From NCBI GenBank assembly GCA_900635495.1, contig LR134136.1, positions 806,001 to 870,000 of the forward strand: a stretch of DNA of 64,000 nucleotides, given 5' to 3'. Below are positions 1 through 9,365 of the stretch, piece by piece. Below the pieces are notes generated by a model. The model saw nothing but the letters and a program-made list of their open reading frames with translations, was not told where the DNA came from and made no database searches. A program made the translations under genes and the position numbers. Within the stretch, counting starts at the first letter, position 1; each line of letters begins with the position of its first letter. The DNA is from Atlantibacter hermannii. GTDB lineage: Bacteria > Pseudomonadota > Gammaproteobacteria > Enterobacterales > Enterobacteriaceae.

Positions 1-64
1 TTTCCGCATTCCAAATCACGGGTTTGCCGCAGGTAGGGCAATTTACTGTAGTGGTATCTGTCAT
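1..64 (-). CDS. yacG: DNA gyrase inhibitor YacG, N-terminal part
   Basis: Only the first 21 codons lie in the window; the gene runs off the left edge. They encode MTDTTTVNCPTCGKPVIWNA, which matches the start of YacG, a small zinc-ribbon protein that binds the GyrB subunit and inhibits DNA gyrase. The first CxxC zinc-binding pair (CPTC) is visible. A strong ribosome binding site (AAGGAGG) sits just before the ATG. It lies 9 bases after zapD, in the conserved coaE-zapD-yacG order. Confidence 0.9.
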   Translation of the reverse strand, partial: MTDTTTVNCPTCGKPVIWNAE

Positions 65-73
65 ATTGCCTCC

Positions 74-817
74 TTAACAACAGGCCAGTTCAAAATCCAG
101 ACGCTCAGGCACGCGTCCATGCTCGCTATCGATGGGCATAAAGCGGATCGCGAAGCGGCTTTTATGACCGGAAATTTGCGGATACAGCTCGTCATCCATA
201 CTCATTGACAGGCGCAGTAAATCGGCGTCGTCGCCATTATCCTGAAAGAAACCGTTCAGACTGGTTTGCTTACGGAAAGGTGAAGAGTGGCGAATGAGAT
301 CAAGCACTTTTCCCAGCGCGAAACGCAGTGGGTCAAGGCTGGTGAACCAGCGATTAACCTGGGCGTCGCGGAATTCCTGCGGCATATGCAGCCAGAAATG
401 CAGGCTGGGCAAATCAAAACTACAGCATCCGCCGGGAATACTCAGGCGCTGGCGCACCAGGCCAATCAGGCGATCTTCCCGCAACGTCTGCCCCAGACGC
501 GGCGCGGCCATCAGCGTTACGCTGTGCGCTTTCAGCTCCTGGCGAAGCGCCTGGATGCGATCGTTATCCACGCCGGGTACTTCGGCCCAGTTCTGTAATT
601 TTCGCTGTTGGCGTTCCAGTTCTTTCAGCATCTCGGTACGTACGTCACCACGCTCAAAGACATCCATTAAGTCGCCGATATTACGGAAGAAATGGAGTGC
701 TGAAGCATGGTCAGTTACGGTTAAGTGCGTCATAAGCTGTTGAAGGAGAAATTCGATACGCAGCCAGGTACGCATTTTTTCATTCAACGGATGTTCGAAG
801 AGAATGTGGTTGTGCAT
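74..817 (-). CDS. zapD: Cell division protein ZapD
   Basis: ZapD (formerly YacF) is a cytoplasmic protein that binds FtsZ and bundles its filaments at the division ring. The 247-residue product has the same length as the E. coli protein and begins with the family hallmark stretch around LFEHPLNEKMRTWLRIEFL. Its ATG shares one base with the stop codon of coaE (TAATG), so the two are translationally coupled, and yacG follows after 9 bases. The reading frame is intact, unlike that of its upstream neighbour. Confidence 0.96.
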   Translation of the reverse strand: MHNHILFEHPLNEKMRTWLRIEFLLQQLMTHLTVTDHASALHFFRNIGDLMDVFERGDVRTEMLKELERQQRKLQNWAEVPGVDNDRIQALRQELKAHSVTLMAAPRLGQTLREDRLIGLVRQRLSIPGGCCSFDLPSLHFWLHMPQEFRDAQVNRWFTSLDPLRFALGKVLDLIRHSSPFRKQTSLNGFFQDNGDDADLLRLSMSMDDELYPQISGHKSRFAIRFMPIDSEHGRVPERLDFELACC

Positions 818-1438
818 TACTGATTTTCCTGTTGCACGGCTTGTGCGGCCAGTTGCAAATAACGTTGATGCAGGCGCTTCACCTCGGCATCAACGGCGTC
901 TGACCTGCCGCTATTGTCTATAACATCATCGGCAATGGCTAAGCGTGATTCCCGGCTCGCCTGGGCTGCGATGATTTGTTCGGCATGTTTTCGTGACACG
1001 TTATCACGTTGCATAGTGCGTATTATCTGAGTTTCAGGCCGGCACATCGACAACGAGCACGCGGTCGGCTTTTTTATGTAGCTGGTTTTCCACTAATAGC
1101 GGAACAACCCATAACACATATTCAGACGTCGCCCCGGCTATTTCGTCCTGGGTCGCCTGATGAATAAGAGGATGCAATAACGCGTTGAGCCAGGCTTTTT
1201 CCTGCGGATCGGCAAAAATACGCTCGCGCAGTTCCCGGCGATTCAGCGTGCCATCAGGAAGCAAAATGGTCGGGCCAAAATGTTGGGCGATGGATTTTAG
1301 CGCAGGTTTTTGAGGCTCAACGACGCTACGGGCGATAATATCAGCGTCAATGACGGTGATACCCAGTTGGGCGAACTTGTTGGCAACCGTGGTTTTCCCA
1401 CTTCCAATGCCACCTGTTATCGCCACTGTGTAAACCAT
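817..1438 (-). CDS. coaE: Dephospho-CoA kinase, with a one-base frame break
   Basis: CoaE phosphorylates the 3' hydroxyl of dephospho-CoA, the last step of coenzyme A synthesis. The N-terminal part (MVYTVAITGG...) carries the P-loop GGIGSGKT at residues 9-16. The frame runs to VLVVDVPA and stops; the rest (PETQIIRTMQRD...) continues in another frame to 817. One extra G:C pair near 1038-1042 explains it: removing it gives a 206-residue protein, the same length as E. coli CoaE. Since coaE is essential in E. coli, a sequencing or assembly error is more likely than a real mutation. It is followed by zapD with a TAATG overlap. Confidence 0.93.
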
Positions 1439-1704
1439 ACATCAAACCCTGATTATTAATCATGAAGTAATCACCAGCATTATCATAGCGTTGCGGCAGG
1501 CGGAAAAATATGAAAAAAACGCCGCATTTATGAGGTGACGAATTATGCCTTACGGCAGGTAAATTTATAGGATTGTAGCGTAAAAAAGAGCGCTTTCGCA
1601 GTCTTGCAGCGCCACAATTAGTGCGTATGATAGCGTCACTGGAGTTGGTAGTTGTACCGCCGCTTATATTTACGCGTTCATCGCCATTTACCAGGAATTC
1701 GCTC

Positions 1705-2747
1705 ATGCGTATTGAAGAAGATCTGAAGTTAGGTTTCAAAGACGTTCTTATCCGCCCTAAACGTTCTACCCTTAAAAGCCGTTCCGATGTTGAACTGGCT
1801 CGTGAATTCACCTTCAAACACTCTGGTATCCAATGGTCTGGCGTACCTGTCATTGCTGCAAACATGGACACGGTAGGCACATTCGGCATGGCGAAAGCCC
1901 TTGCAGGATTCGATATCCTGACGGCGGTGCATAAGCATTACTCCGTTGAAGAGTGGCAATCATTTATCGATAGCGTGGATGCGAATGTGCTGAAACACGC
2001 CATCGTCTCTACCGGCACCTCCGATGCGATTTCGAAAAAACCAAACAGATCCTGGCGCTCAACCCGGGGCTGAACTTCGTTTGCATCGATGTGGCGAACG
2101 GCTATTCCGAACACTTCGTGCAGTTTGTCAGCAAAGCGCGTGAAGCGTGGCCGAACAAAGTGATCATCGCGGGCAACGTGGTGACCGGCGAAATGTGCGA
2201 AGAGCTGATCCTCTCCGGCGCGGATATCGTTAAAGTCGGTATCGGCCCAGGCTCCGTCTGCACCACCCGCGTGAAAACCGGCGTTGGCTATCCGCAGCTT
2301 TCTGCCGTGATTGAATGCGCTGACGCGGCTCATGGCCTTGGCGGTCAGATTATCAGCGACGGCGGCTGCACCACGCCGGGCGATGTTGCCAAAGCTTTTG
2401 GCGGCGGCGCGGACTTCGTGATGCTTGGCGGTATGTTGGCCGGTCACGATGAAAGTGGCGGCACCGTGGTGGAAGAGAACGGCGAGAAATTCATGCTGTT
2501 CTACGGTATGAGCTCAGAGTCTGCAATGAACCGTCACGTCGGTGGCGTGGCGAAATACCGCGCGGCTGAAGGTAAAACCGTTAAGCTGCCGCTGCGTGGC
2601 CCGGTAGAAAATACCGCGCTGGATATCCTCGGCGGCCTGCGCTCTGCCTGCACCTATGTTGGCGCGTCTCGTCTGAAAGAGCTGACCAAGCGCACGACCT
2701 TTATCCGCGTTCAGGAACAGGAAAACCGCGTTTTCAACAGTCTGTAA
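1705..2747 (+). CDS. guaC: GMP reductase, with a one-base frame break
   Basis: GuaC converts GMP to IMP with NADPH, returning guanine nucleotides to the purine pool. The N-terminal part starts MRIEEDLKLGFKDVLIRPKR and the C-terminal part carries the catalytic cysteine loop GPGSVCTTR and the C-terminal flap of the IMPDH/GMPR barrel family. The frame breaks after GTSDA: one G is missing after 2028 (GATGCGATTTC where GATGCGGATTTC is expected). Restoring it gives a 347-residue protein, the E. coli length. The ATG at 1705 is chosen by homology; an in-frame upstream extension to 1621 has no support. It is transcribed away from coaE and ends in a clear terminator. Confidence 0.93.
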
Positions 2748-2774
2748 TCAAGGCGTTGATTGCGTACCGTTACA

Positions 2775-2802
2775 AGCAGAAGGGTGACCTTCTGCTTTTT
2801 TT
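2775..2802 (+). terminator. Rho-independent terminator of guaC
   Basis: A 9-bp stem AGCAGAAGG/CCTTCTGCT with a GTGA loop is followed by seven T. It lies 28 bases after the guaC stop and just before the 3' end of the convergent hofC. Confidence 0.85.
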
Positions 2803-2808
2803 ATACGG

Positions 2809-4010
2809 TTAATTCACTCCACTCATGGCGTCGCCCATCTGGAACACCGGCAGATACATGGCGATGACCAGCGTTCCGACGATAGCGCCGATCACCAGCA
2901 TCATCAGCGGTTCCAGCGACGATGACAGCGAGTCGGCATACTCCTGCGTTTGCCCGGTATGCCAGCGTGCCAGCCGCGCCAGAATCAAATCCATCGAGCC
3001 GGTTTCTTCCGCGGTATAAATGAGCTGGCGGCACAGCGGCGTGAAGCCTGATTCGTCTTCCAGAGCCTTCCAGAAAGGCGCGCCCTCGCTGATACGTTGC
3101 ATAATGCGTTCCAGCATTTGCTGCCAGAAAGGGGAGGCGAGCGTATGCATTACTGTTTCCAGCCCATGCATAAGCGGTAAACCTGCCTGCTGGGTCATCG
3201 CGAGAATAGTATAGATCTGGCTTAGCCGCTGCCCACGGATCAGCGCTCCCATGACGGGTGTGCGCAGCAAAATTCGCTGTTCATGCCACTGCCATCTCTG
3301 GTTTTTTTGGCACCGGATAACAACGGCAAGGGTTACAAGGCATCCTGCGAGCAACAGGTGCGCGTGGCCGGTAATGAACGCGGAAAATGCCATGACGCCT
3401 TGCGTTAATGCAGGCAACGGCGCGTTAAACGCGTGATAGATCGCGGCGAATTCCGGCAAAACGAATCCCGCCATCCCGACAGTCACCAGCACAGCATCAC
3501 CATGATGATCCCCGGATAGCGCAGGGCTTTGACGACTTTTTTCTGCAGCGCCAGCTGTTCTTCCTGTTGAAGCGCAAGGCGCTGGCAACATTCATCCAGC
3601 TTACCGGTGATTTCCCCGGTGCGGATTAGCGCGATAAAGAGCGGTGGGAAGACCTCAGGCCACGCATTAAGCGCATCGGAGAATGGCACACCTTGTGTCA
3701 CCTGGCGGGGCCAGCTCGTTCAGCAACGCCTGCCACTGCGGACGGGCATGCTGCTCCGCCAGCATGGTAAGCCCCTGGGGCAGCGCTACCCCGCCTGCAA
3801 CAACGTTGCCAGTTGGCGGATAATGTGGATTTTACTGGTCAGGCTCCACTGCTGGCGCGAAACGGCCCGGCGCTTAAGTTTGAGCGGCCAGATATTACGT
3901 TCATACAGATGCTGTATGACCTCGGCACGTTCCGCCGCCCAGCTCAGGCCCTGGCACGGGATACCCTGATCGTCGACACCGTTCCACTGCCATAACCGAC
4001 GATTATTCAT
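2809..4010 (-). CDS. hofC: Type IV pilus assembly inner membrane protein HofC, three frame breaks
   Basis: HofC is the polytopic inner-membrane platform protein (PilC/GspF family) of the ppdD-hofB-hofC cluster. The start ATG overlaps the hofB stop by eight bases (ATGAATAA). Three segments in different frames join into a 400-residue GspF-type protein, the E. coli length: MNNRRLWQWNG to QLATLLQAG, then PFSDALNAWPEVFPPLF to PGIIMVML, then VLVTVGMAGFVLPEFAAIY to the end. Three one-base events explain it: a missing G:C in 3789-3792, an extra G:C in 3707-3710 and a missing G:C next to 3492. Either the sequence is poor here or this dispensable gene has decayed; error is preferred because other genes show the same kind of event. 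Confidence 0.88.
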
Positions 4011-5379
4011 GCGGCACACCCAGAACCCGGTAGATCTCCGCAAGGGTCGTTAATCCCTGCTCTACGGCGTGCAGGCCGTGTCCGAACATCGTCACCATTC
4101 CCCGTTCCTGCGCCAGTTGCTCAATGCGCTGCGCGGACGCGCCATCCGTGATGGCCTGGCGTAAGTCCTGCTCCAGCGTCAGCACTTCGAACAGCGCCAC
4201 ACGCCCATAAAAACCGGAATAGCAGTGCGGGCAGCCTCTGGCTTCCCAGGGATAGATCGGCTGCGGGCACAACCCTTCCGGAAGCGGCAGCGGTTCAGGC
4301 GACGGTACCCGGCAGTGAGGACACAGACGGCGCACCAGCCGCTGGGCGATAATGATTTCCAGCGCTGACGCCAGCATCCACCGCGCGATACCCATTTGTT
4401 CGAGGCGCGTAATCGTCTCTACGGTGGAATTGGTGTGTAAGGTTGATAACACCAGATGCCCGGTCTGGGCGGCTTTAATGGCGATTTCGGCGGTCTCGCC
4501 ATCACGAATTTCGCCAACCATAACGACATCGGGATCCTGTCGCAGTAATGCGCGCAGCACGGTCTGGAAATCCAGGCCAGCCTTGAGATTCACCTGCGTT
4601 TGATTCAGGCCGGGGAGCGGGATCTCAACAGGGTCTTCCACGCTGCACAAATTAATTTCCGGGCTGTTCAACTCCCCCAGTGCGCTATACAGGGTAAGCG
4701 TTTTGCCGCTCCCGGTGGGCCCGGTGACTAAAATCAATCCCTGAGGTGCGCTGATGGCCCGATAAAAATCGGCCTGTTGCACTGCCAGCATGCCGAGCGA
4801 ATCAAGGGTTAACGGGCGATCGTTTTGCTCAAGCAGCCGCAACACTGCTTTTTCGCCCGTCCGGCACGGCAGGGTGGAAAGACGAAAGGAGACCGTCTGG
4901 TCCGCAAGCCGTACCGAGAATTGCCCATCCTGAGGTAACCGGCGTTCGGCAATGTCCAGCTCGCCCAGTACTTTCAGGCGCGCCATTACGCCCAACGCCG
5001 TATTCAAAGGTAAAGCGCTCAGTGGGTGCAACACCCCATCAATGCGCAGCCGTACCCGGAAAGCATCCTCCCCCGGCTCGATATGGATATCTGAGGCGCG
5101 CCGTCTCAACGCCTGAAGTAATGTCTCATCCAGCCAGGCGACGGCAGAGGTGTTTTCATCCGTTACGTCATAAGCAGACTGCTGCTGATGCTGGTGTTTT
5201 TCCAGCTGCTCTGCTGTCCAGCACTCGATGTCTATCTGGCGATGAGTCGCAAAGCGGAGCGCATCCAGCAGGTTAGCGTCCGGCGAGCCGGTAACGGCGA
5301 TGCGTACCCGGTCATCGGTTATTTCCAGAAGTTGCGCCTGGTGGCGTTTGCACAGCGCCAGTAAAAAGTCCTGATTCAT
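4003..5379 (-). CDS. hofB: Type IV pilus assembly ATPase HofB
   Basis: HofB is the GspE/PilB-type cytoplasmic ATPase thought to drive polymerisation of the PpdD pseudopilin. The 458-residue product has the Walker A motif GPTGSGKT at 220-227, the Walker B region DVVMVGE at 284-290 and two CPHC zinc-binding pairs at 353-356 and 383-386. E. coli HofB is 461 residues. It begins 9 bases after ppdD and its TAA lies inside the hofC start, so the three form one operon. Unlike hofC the frame is intact. Confidence 0.95.
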   Translation of the reverse strand: MNQDFLLALCKRHQAQLLEITDDRVRIAVTGSPDANLLDALRFATHRQIDIECWTAEQLEKHQHQQQSAYDVTDENTSAVAWLDETLLQALRRRASDIHIEPGEDAFRVRLRIDGVLHPLSALPLNTALGVMARLKVLGELDIAERRLPQDGQFSVRLADQTVSFRLSTLPCRTGEKAVLRLLEQNDRPLTLDSLGMLAVQQADFYRAISAPQGLILVTGPTGSGKTLTLYSALGELNSPEINLCSVEDPVEIPLPGLNQTQVNLKAGLDFQTVLRALLRQDPDVVMVGEIRDGETAEIAIKAAQTGHLVLSTLHTNSTVETITRLEQMGIARWMLASALEIIIAQRLVRRLCPHCRVPSPEPLPLPEGLCPQPIYPWEARGCPHCYSGFYGRVALFEVLTLEQDLRQAITDGASAQRIEQLAQERGMVTMFGHGLHAVEQGLTTLAEIYRVLGVPHE

Positions 5380-5388
5380 GCTGCGTCC

Positions 5389-5826
5389 TTATTCGGCTGT
5401 AAACCGGAAGGTGTCTTCGCAGGCTTGTTTCAGCGCCTCGTCGCTTCCACTGGCGCAAACGCGTTGCCAGCCGGTGATGCCGTCGTTGTTGCTCCAGACG
5501 GGGGTTAACGTAACGGTAAGGCCGTTAAGGCTTTCCTGGCCGGTGAGCGTGACTGTGCCCGCGGCGATACTCATACCGGAAACGTAGCGGGTAGTTTTGG
5601 GTGAGGGGATCCCTTTAGCGCCTGCGTCGCAGCTACTGGTACCGCCGCTTTCAATGGCGCACAGTTCCACTGCGGTACGGTACGGCACGAAGGCCTGCAA
5701 CATATCGGTCAGGGCAGCTTTGCGCAGGTAGTTCTGATAAGCCGGTATGCCAATGGCGCTCAGGATGGCGATGATGCCAATCACCACCATTAATTCGATC
5801 AGGGTGAAACCGCGTTGTCTGTTCAT
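5389..5826 (-). CDS. ppdD: Prepilin PpdD (major type IV pilin-like)
   Basis: PpdD is the structural subunit of the type IV pilus of enterobacteria. It starts MNRQRGFTLIELMVVIGIIA: a short basic leader ending in G, then F and the E at position +5 of the mature pilin, the signature cut and methylated by prepilin peptidase. A hydrophobic N-terminal helix and two C-terminal cysteines (CASG, CEDT) follow, typical of a pilin disulfide loop. The start at 5826 has AAGGAG seven bases upstream; an upstream in-frame extension to 5877 would put residues before the leader and is rejected. The 145 residues match the E. coli size (146). Confidence 0.95.
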   Translation of the reverse strand: MNRQRGFTLIELMVVIGIIAILSAIGIPAYQNYLRKAALTDMLQAFVPYRTAVELCAIESGGTSSCDAGAKGIPSPKTTRYVSGMSIAAGTVTLTGQESLNGLTVTLTPVWSNNDGITGWQRVCASGSDEALKQACEDTFRFTAE

Positions 5827-6004
5827 GTATCGCTCCTTGATGTGGGAAGGCCACTGTCGCAGAGCGCGGGAAAGCAAACGAGCGGGAAAGTTGAGTTTGT
5901 GAAGCTGTATTCCAGGCTAATTCCGCTCTTGCAGAAAAGGTATTTTTAGCGGGAATACAGCTCGCAAAATTCGCAGGTACCGGCAGCGAACCGCCGGTCA
6001 GTAT
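5827..6004. promoter_or_regulatory. ppdD upstream region with a long inverted repeat
   Basis: This spacer between nadC and ppdD holds an 11-bp perfect inverted repeat: AGCTGTATTCC at 5903-5913 and GGAATACAGCT at 5952-5962, extending imperfectly to about 17 bp. A separate GC-rich dyad (ACCGGC/GCCGGT, 5979-5998) lies nearer the nadC stop and may end the nadC transcript, though it has no T run. In E. coli and Haemophilus such pilin genes depend on CRP and Sxy; I do not see a clear palindromic CRP site. Confidence 0.4.
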
Positions 6005-6895
6005 TTAGCAGAACCGCATCGACAGATCGAGTGCCTGAACATGCTTAGTCAGTGCGCCGACGGAGATAAAGTCCACGCCGGTTTCGGCGAAGGCGCGCAG
6101 CGTTTCTTTGGTCACGTTGCCGGATACTTCCAGCCGGGCCTGCCCGTCAGTGCGTTTCACCGCTTCACGCATATCTTCGAGGGTGAAGTTATCCAACATG
6201 ATGATGTCTGCGCCCGCTTTTAATGCGTCGTCCAGTTCGTCCAGGGACTCCACTTCCACTTCTACCGGCACGTCCGGGTGCAGCCAGAACGCTTTTTCGA
6301 CCGCCTTGCGCACTGAACCGGAGGCAATGATGTGGTTTTCTTTAATCAAAAACGCATCGCTCAGCCCGAGGCGATGGTTATTGCCGCCGCCGCATAGTAC
6401 CGCGTATTTCAGAGCAGTACGCAGGCCGGGCAGGGTTTTACGGGTATCCAGCAGTTGGGTGTGTGTGCCTTCCAGCAGGTTCACGTAGCTGCGCACCAGG
6501 CTGGCGACGCCGGAAAGCGTCTGCACAAAGTTAAGCGCAGTGCGTTCGCCAGTCAGCAAAATACGCGACGGTCCCTGAAGCTCAAACAGCGGCTGATCGG
6601 GTTTGAGGCTGTCGCCATCCTTTACGTGCCAGGTGACTTTTACATCGCCTCCCAACTGGATAAACACCTCTTCGACCCAGCGCTTCCCGCAAAAAACGCC
6701 GGTTTCCCGCGTGATGACCACCGCATGCGACTGCTGATCTTCCGGCAGCAACTGCGCGGTAATATCGTTGTTCGCGTCTATTTCGCCGCCTAAATCTTCT
6801 CGTAGCGCGGCGGCGATAATTTGCGGGATATCGTGATTGATGCGATCGAGCAGAACGTCACGGCGGTGATCGGGATTATAACGGCGAGGCGACAT
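6005..6895 (-). CDS. nadC: Nicotinate-nucleotide pyrophosphorylase (quinolinate phosphoribosyltransferase)
   Basis: NadC joins quinolinate and PRPP to nicotinate mononucleotide with loss of CO2, in de novo NAD synthesis. The 296-residue product starts MSPRRYNPDHRRD and contains the conserved RKTLPGLR, GGGNNHRLGLSDAFLIKENH and VEVEVESLDE segments that bind substrates. Two ATGs stand in tandem (6898 and 6895); the second is chosen because it lines up with the E. coli start and lies seven bases from GGAG. It is divergent from ampD across a short promoter region, as in E. coli. Confidence 0.95.
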   Translation of the reverse strand: MSPRRYNPDHRRDVLLDRINHDIPQIIAAALREDLGGEIDANNDITAQLLPEDQQSHAVVITRETGVFCGKRWVEEVFIQLGGDVKVTWHVKDGDSLKPDQPLFELQGPSRILLTGERTALNFVQTLSGVASLVRSYVNLLEGTHTQLLDTRKTLPGLRTALKYAVLCGGGNNHRLGLSDAFLIKENHIIASGSVRKAVEKAFWLHPDVPVEVEVESLDELDDALKAGADIIMLDNFTLEDMREAVKRTDGQARLEVSGNVTKETLRAFAETGVDFISVGALTKHVQALDLSMRFC

Positions 6896-6982
6896 CATAA
6901 AACTCCAAATTGGTGGCTAATCCTGAGAGGTAAACATGCTACTCTGAAGCGTGTTTCCGCACCATAAAAAGGAGGTTGCCGC

Positions 6983-7547
6983 ATGCAGGTTAACGGGGGA
7001 TGGCTACAGGGGATCAGGCATGAATGCTCGCCTCCATCAGGATAGCCGACCGGATGATGAACAACCTGGACTTCTGGTCGTACACAATATCAGTTTGCCG
7101 CCGGGCGAGTTTGGCGGGCCATGGATTGACGCGCTGTTCGCCGGAACGCTGGACCCCAGTGCGCATCCGTACTTCGCGGATATCGCGCATTTGCGGGTGT
7201 CCGCACATTGTCTGATCCGCCGCGACGGCGAAATTGTCCAGTATGTTCCTTTCCATCAACGCGCCTGGCATGCGGGCGTCTCTCAGTATCAGGGCCGCGA
7301 GCGCTGCAATGATTTCTCCATTGGCATTGAGCTTGAAGGCACCGATACCTTGCCCTATACGGATGCCCAGTATCAGCAGCTTGCGGCGTTAACGCGCACG
7401 CTTATCGAGCACTATCCAAAGATTGCCCAACATATGACCGGGCACAGCGATATTGCGCCAGAACGGAAAACCGATCCCGGCCCGGCGTTTGACTGGCAAC
7501 GCTTTCGCGCGCTGGTCGGCTGCCCGACGAATAAGGAGGTGTCATGA
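6983..7547 (+). CDS. ampD: N-acetyl-anhydromuramyl-L-alanine amidase AmpD, with a one-base frame break
   Basis: AmpD is the cytoplasmic zinc amidase that cuts anhydro-muropeptides during wall recycling; its loss derepresses AmpR-controlled ampC beta-lactamases. The ATG at 6983 has a strong AAGGAGG site and begins MQVNGGWLQGIRHECSP, which lines up with E. coli AmpD, but the frame stops after 20 codons. One extra C near 7034 (CCTCCATCAG for CCTCATCAG) explains this; the corrected protein has 187 residues with zinc ligands H34, H154 and D164. Starting instead at an in-frame codon at 6951 would give an unrelated N-terminus. ampE overlaps by ATGA. Confidence 0.9.
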
Positions 7548-8398
7548 CGTTATTTACCTTGTTGCTGGTGCTGATCGCCGAGCGTTTATTCAAACTTGGC
7601 GAGCACTGGCAGCTCGACAGCCGTCTGGAAAGCGTATTCCGTCGGGTTCATCGTTTCTCCCTGTGGCGGACGCTGGGCATGACGCTGCTCGCGATGCTGG
7701 CGGTATTTCTCTGTCTGCGTGGGTTGTATGGGCTGTTTTTCAACGTGCCGCTTCTGGTGTTCTGGATTTTGCTCGGTTTGCTTTGCATTGGGGCAGGGCA
7801 GGTGCGGCTGCATTACCATGCTTATCTGAAAGCCGCGAGCCAGGGCGACAGTCACGCCCGGGACAGAATGTCAGCGGAGCTGACCCTGATCCATGGTGTT
7901 CCTCATGATTGCGACGAGCGTGAGTATCTGCGCGAATTGCAGAACGCCTTGTTGTGGAATAACTTTCGTTTCTATCTGGCACCGCTGTTCTGGTTTATCG
8001 TCGGTGGCTTTTGGGGACCGGTGTTATTGACCGGATACGCGTTTCTGCGAGCCTGGCAATCCTGGCTGGCGCGTCATCATTCGCCACAGCAACGGCTTTA
8101 TTCCGGCGTAGATAGCCTCTTGCACGTGCTTGACTGGATCCCGGTGCGGCTGGCGGGCGTGGTATACGCTCTGCTGGGGCATGGCGAGCGCGCATTACCA
8201 GCATGGTTTGCCTCGCTGGCCGATCTTCACACTTCGCAATATCAGGTGCTTACTCGTCTGGCGCAGTATTCGCTGGCTCGCGAACCGCATCTCGATAAAA
8301 TCGCGACCCCTAAAGCCGCTGTGTCTATGGCGAAGAAAACCACGCTGGTGATTGTGGTGGTGGTGGCGTTACTGACGATATATGGCACGCTGGTATAA
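7544..8398 (+). CDS. ampE: Inner membrane protein AmpE
   Basis: AmpE is a polytopic inner-membrane protein encoded with ampD; it was proposed to sense or signal in the beta-lactamase induction pathway, but its activity is not firmly known. The 284 residues equal E. coli AmpE. Hydrophobic segments occur near residues 1-10, 40-60, 65-85, 145-170 and at the C-terminus (LVIVVVVALLTIYGTLV). The start overlaps the ampD stop (ATGA), so the pair is translationally coupled. Confidence 0.95.
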   Translation: MTLFTLLLVLIAERLFKLGEHWQLDSRLESVFRRVHRFSLWRTLGMTLLAMLAVFLCLRGLYGLFFNVPLLVFWILLGLLCIGAGQVRLHYHAYLKAASQGDSHARDRMSAELTLIHGVPHDCDEREYLRELQNALLWNNFRFYLAPLFWFIVGGFWGPVLLTGYAFLRAWQSWLARHHSPQQRLYSGVDSLLHVLDWIPVRLAGVVYALLGHGERALPAWFASLADLHTSQYQVLTRLAQYSLAREPHLDKIATPKAAVSMAKKTTLVIVVVVALLTIYGTLV

Positions 8399-8416
8399 GC
8401 CAGCGTGCCGTAACCG

Positions 8417-9365
8417 CTAGTGTGTGTCTGCAGGCGGGATGCCGAAATCAGGCATCCCGTTTTCATCCCAGCGCACCCGCTTCAGGCGGGTATGGCGATT
8501 AGGATCGTAGAGCGGGTCACCCTCTATTTCCGTATAATTACGCGCATGGTAAACCAGCACATCCTCGCCATCTTCGGTCTGCGTAAAGCTGTTATGACCG
8601 GGCCCATACTGACGATTTTCATAGCTGGTTTTAAATACCGGCTGTAGGGATTTGTGCCAGTTGTCCGGGTCCAGCGGGTTGGCGTGGATATCTATCCACA
8701 GCAAGCCCATGCAGTAGTTTTCATCGGTTGCGCTGGCAGAATAGCTGATAAACAGCCGGTCGCCATGAAACAGTACCGCCGGGCCTTCGTTCACCATAAA
8801 GCCGCGGCATTCCCAGTCATACTCTGGTTTACTCCAGCATGACCGGTTCGCCTTTCAGCATCCACGGTGTTTCCATCTCGGCCAGATACAAATTTGAATT
8901 GCCGGGAATATGCGGTGATTTTTGCGCCCAGAGATACCAGCGTTTGCCCTGGTGGACAAAGGTGGTGGCATCCAGTGCGAACGTATCGAACGGTGTTTTT
9001 ACCTGGCCTTTTTCCTGCCAGTGACCGGTAAGCGGATCGGCATCCTCACACTCCAGCACAAACATACGGTGCTGGAACATATTCAGCGCGTCCAGATCCC
9101 GGGTCCAGGTTGCCGCAAAGTAGAGATACCATTTACCGTCAATAAAATGCAGCTCCGGTGCCCAGATGAGTTCGCTCATAGGGCCGGTATCGGGTTTACG
9201 CCATACCACAACGGGCTCGGCACTGCGCAATCCTTCAAGCGTACTTGCCCGGCGTAACTCCAGTCGATCATATTCCGGTACTGAAGCAACAAAATAATAC
9301 TCACCCTGATGGCGCAAAATATAAGGATCGGCGCGTTGTTCAATAAAGGGATTCGGCCAGTTCAT
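8417..9365 (-). CDS. Glycoside hydrolase family 43 protein, with a one-base frame break
   Basis: This is a cytoplasmic five-bladed beta-propeller glycosidase of family GH43, whose members are beta-xylosidases and alpha-arabinofuranosidases. Visible in order: the ADPYI motif with the catalytic base candidate D13, LDATTF with D132, and MVNEGPA with the acid candidate E193. The frame stops after GEPVMLE; removing one G:C near 8834 restores SKPEYDWECRGFMVNEG and a 315-residue protein. There is no signal peptide, so it should act on imported oligosaccharides. Its ATG overlaps the stop of the upstream GPH symporter (TAATG). E. coli K-12 has no such pair between ampE and aroP; the exact substrate cannot be told from sequence. 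Confidence 0.85.

Noticed and set aside
1621..1704. N-terminal extension of GuaC from 1621
   Set aside because: The family start MRIEEDLKLGF lies at 1705; the extension has no homology.
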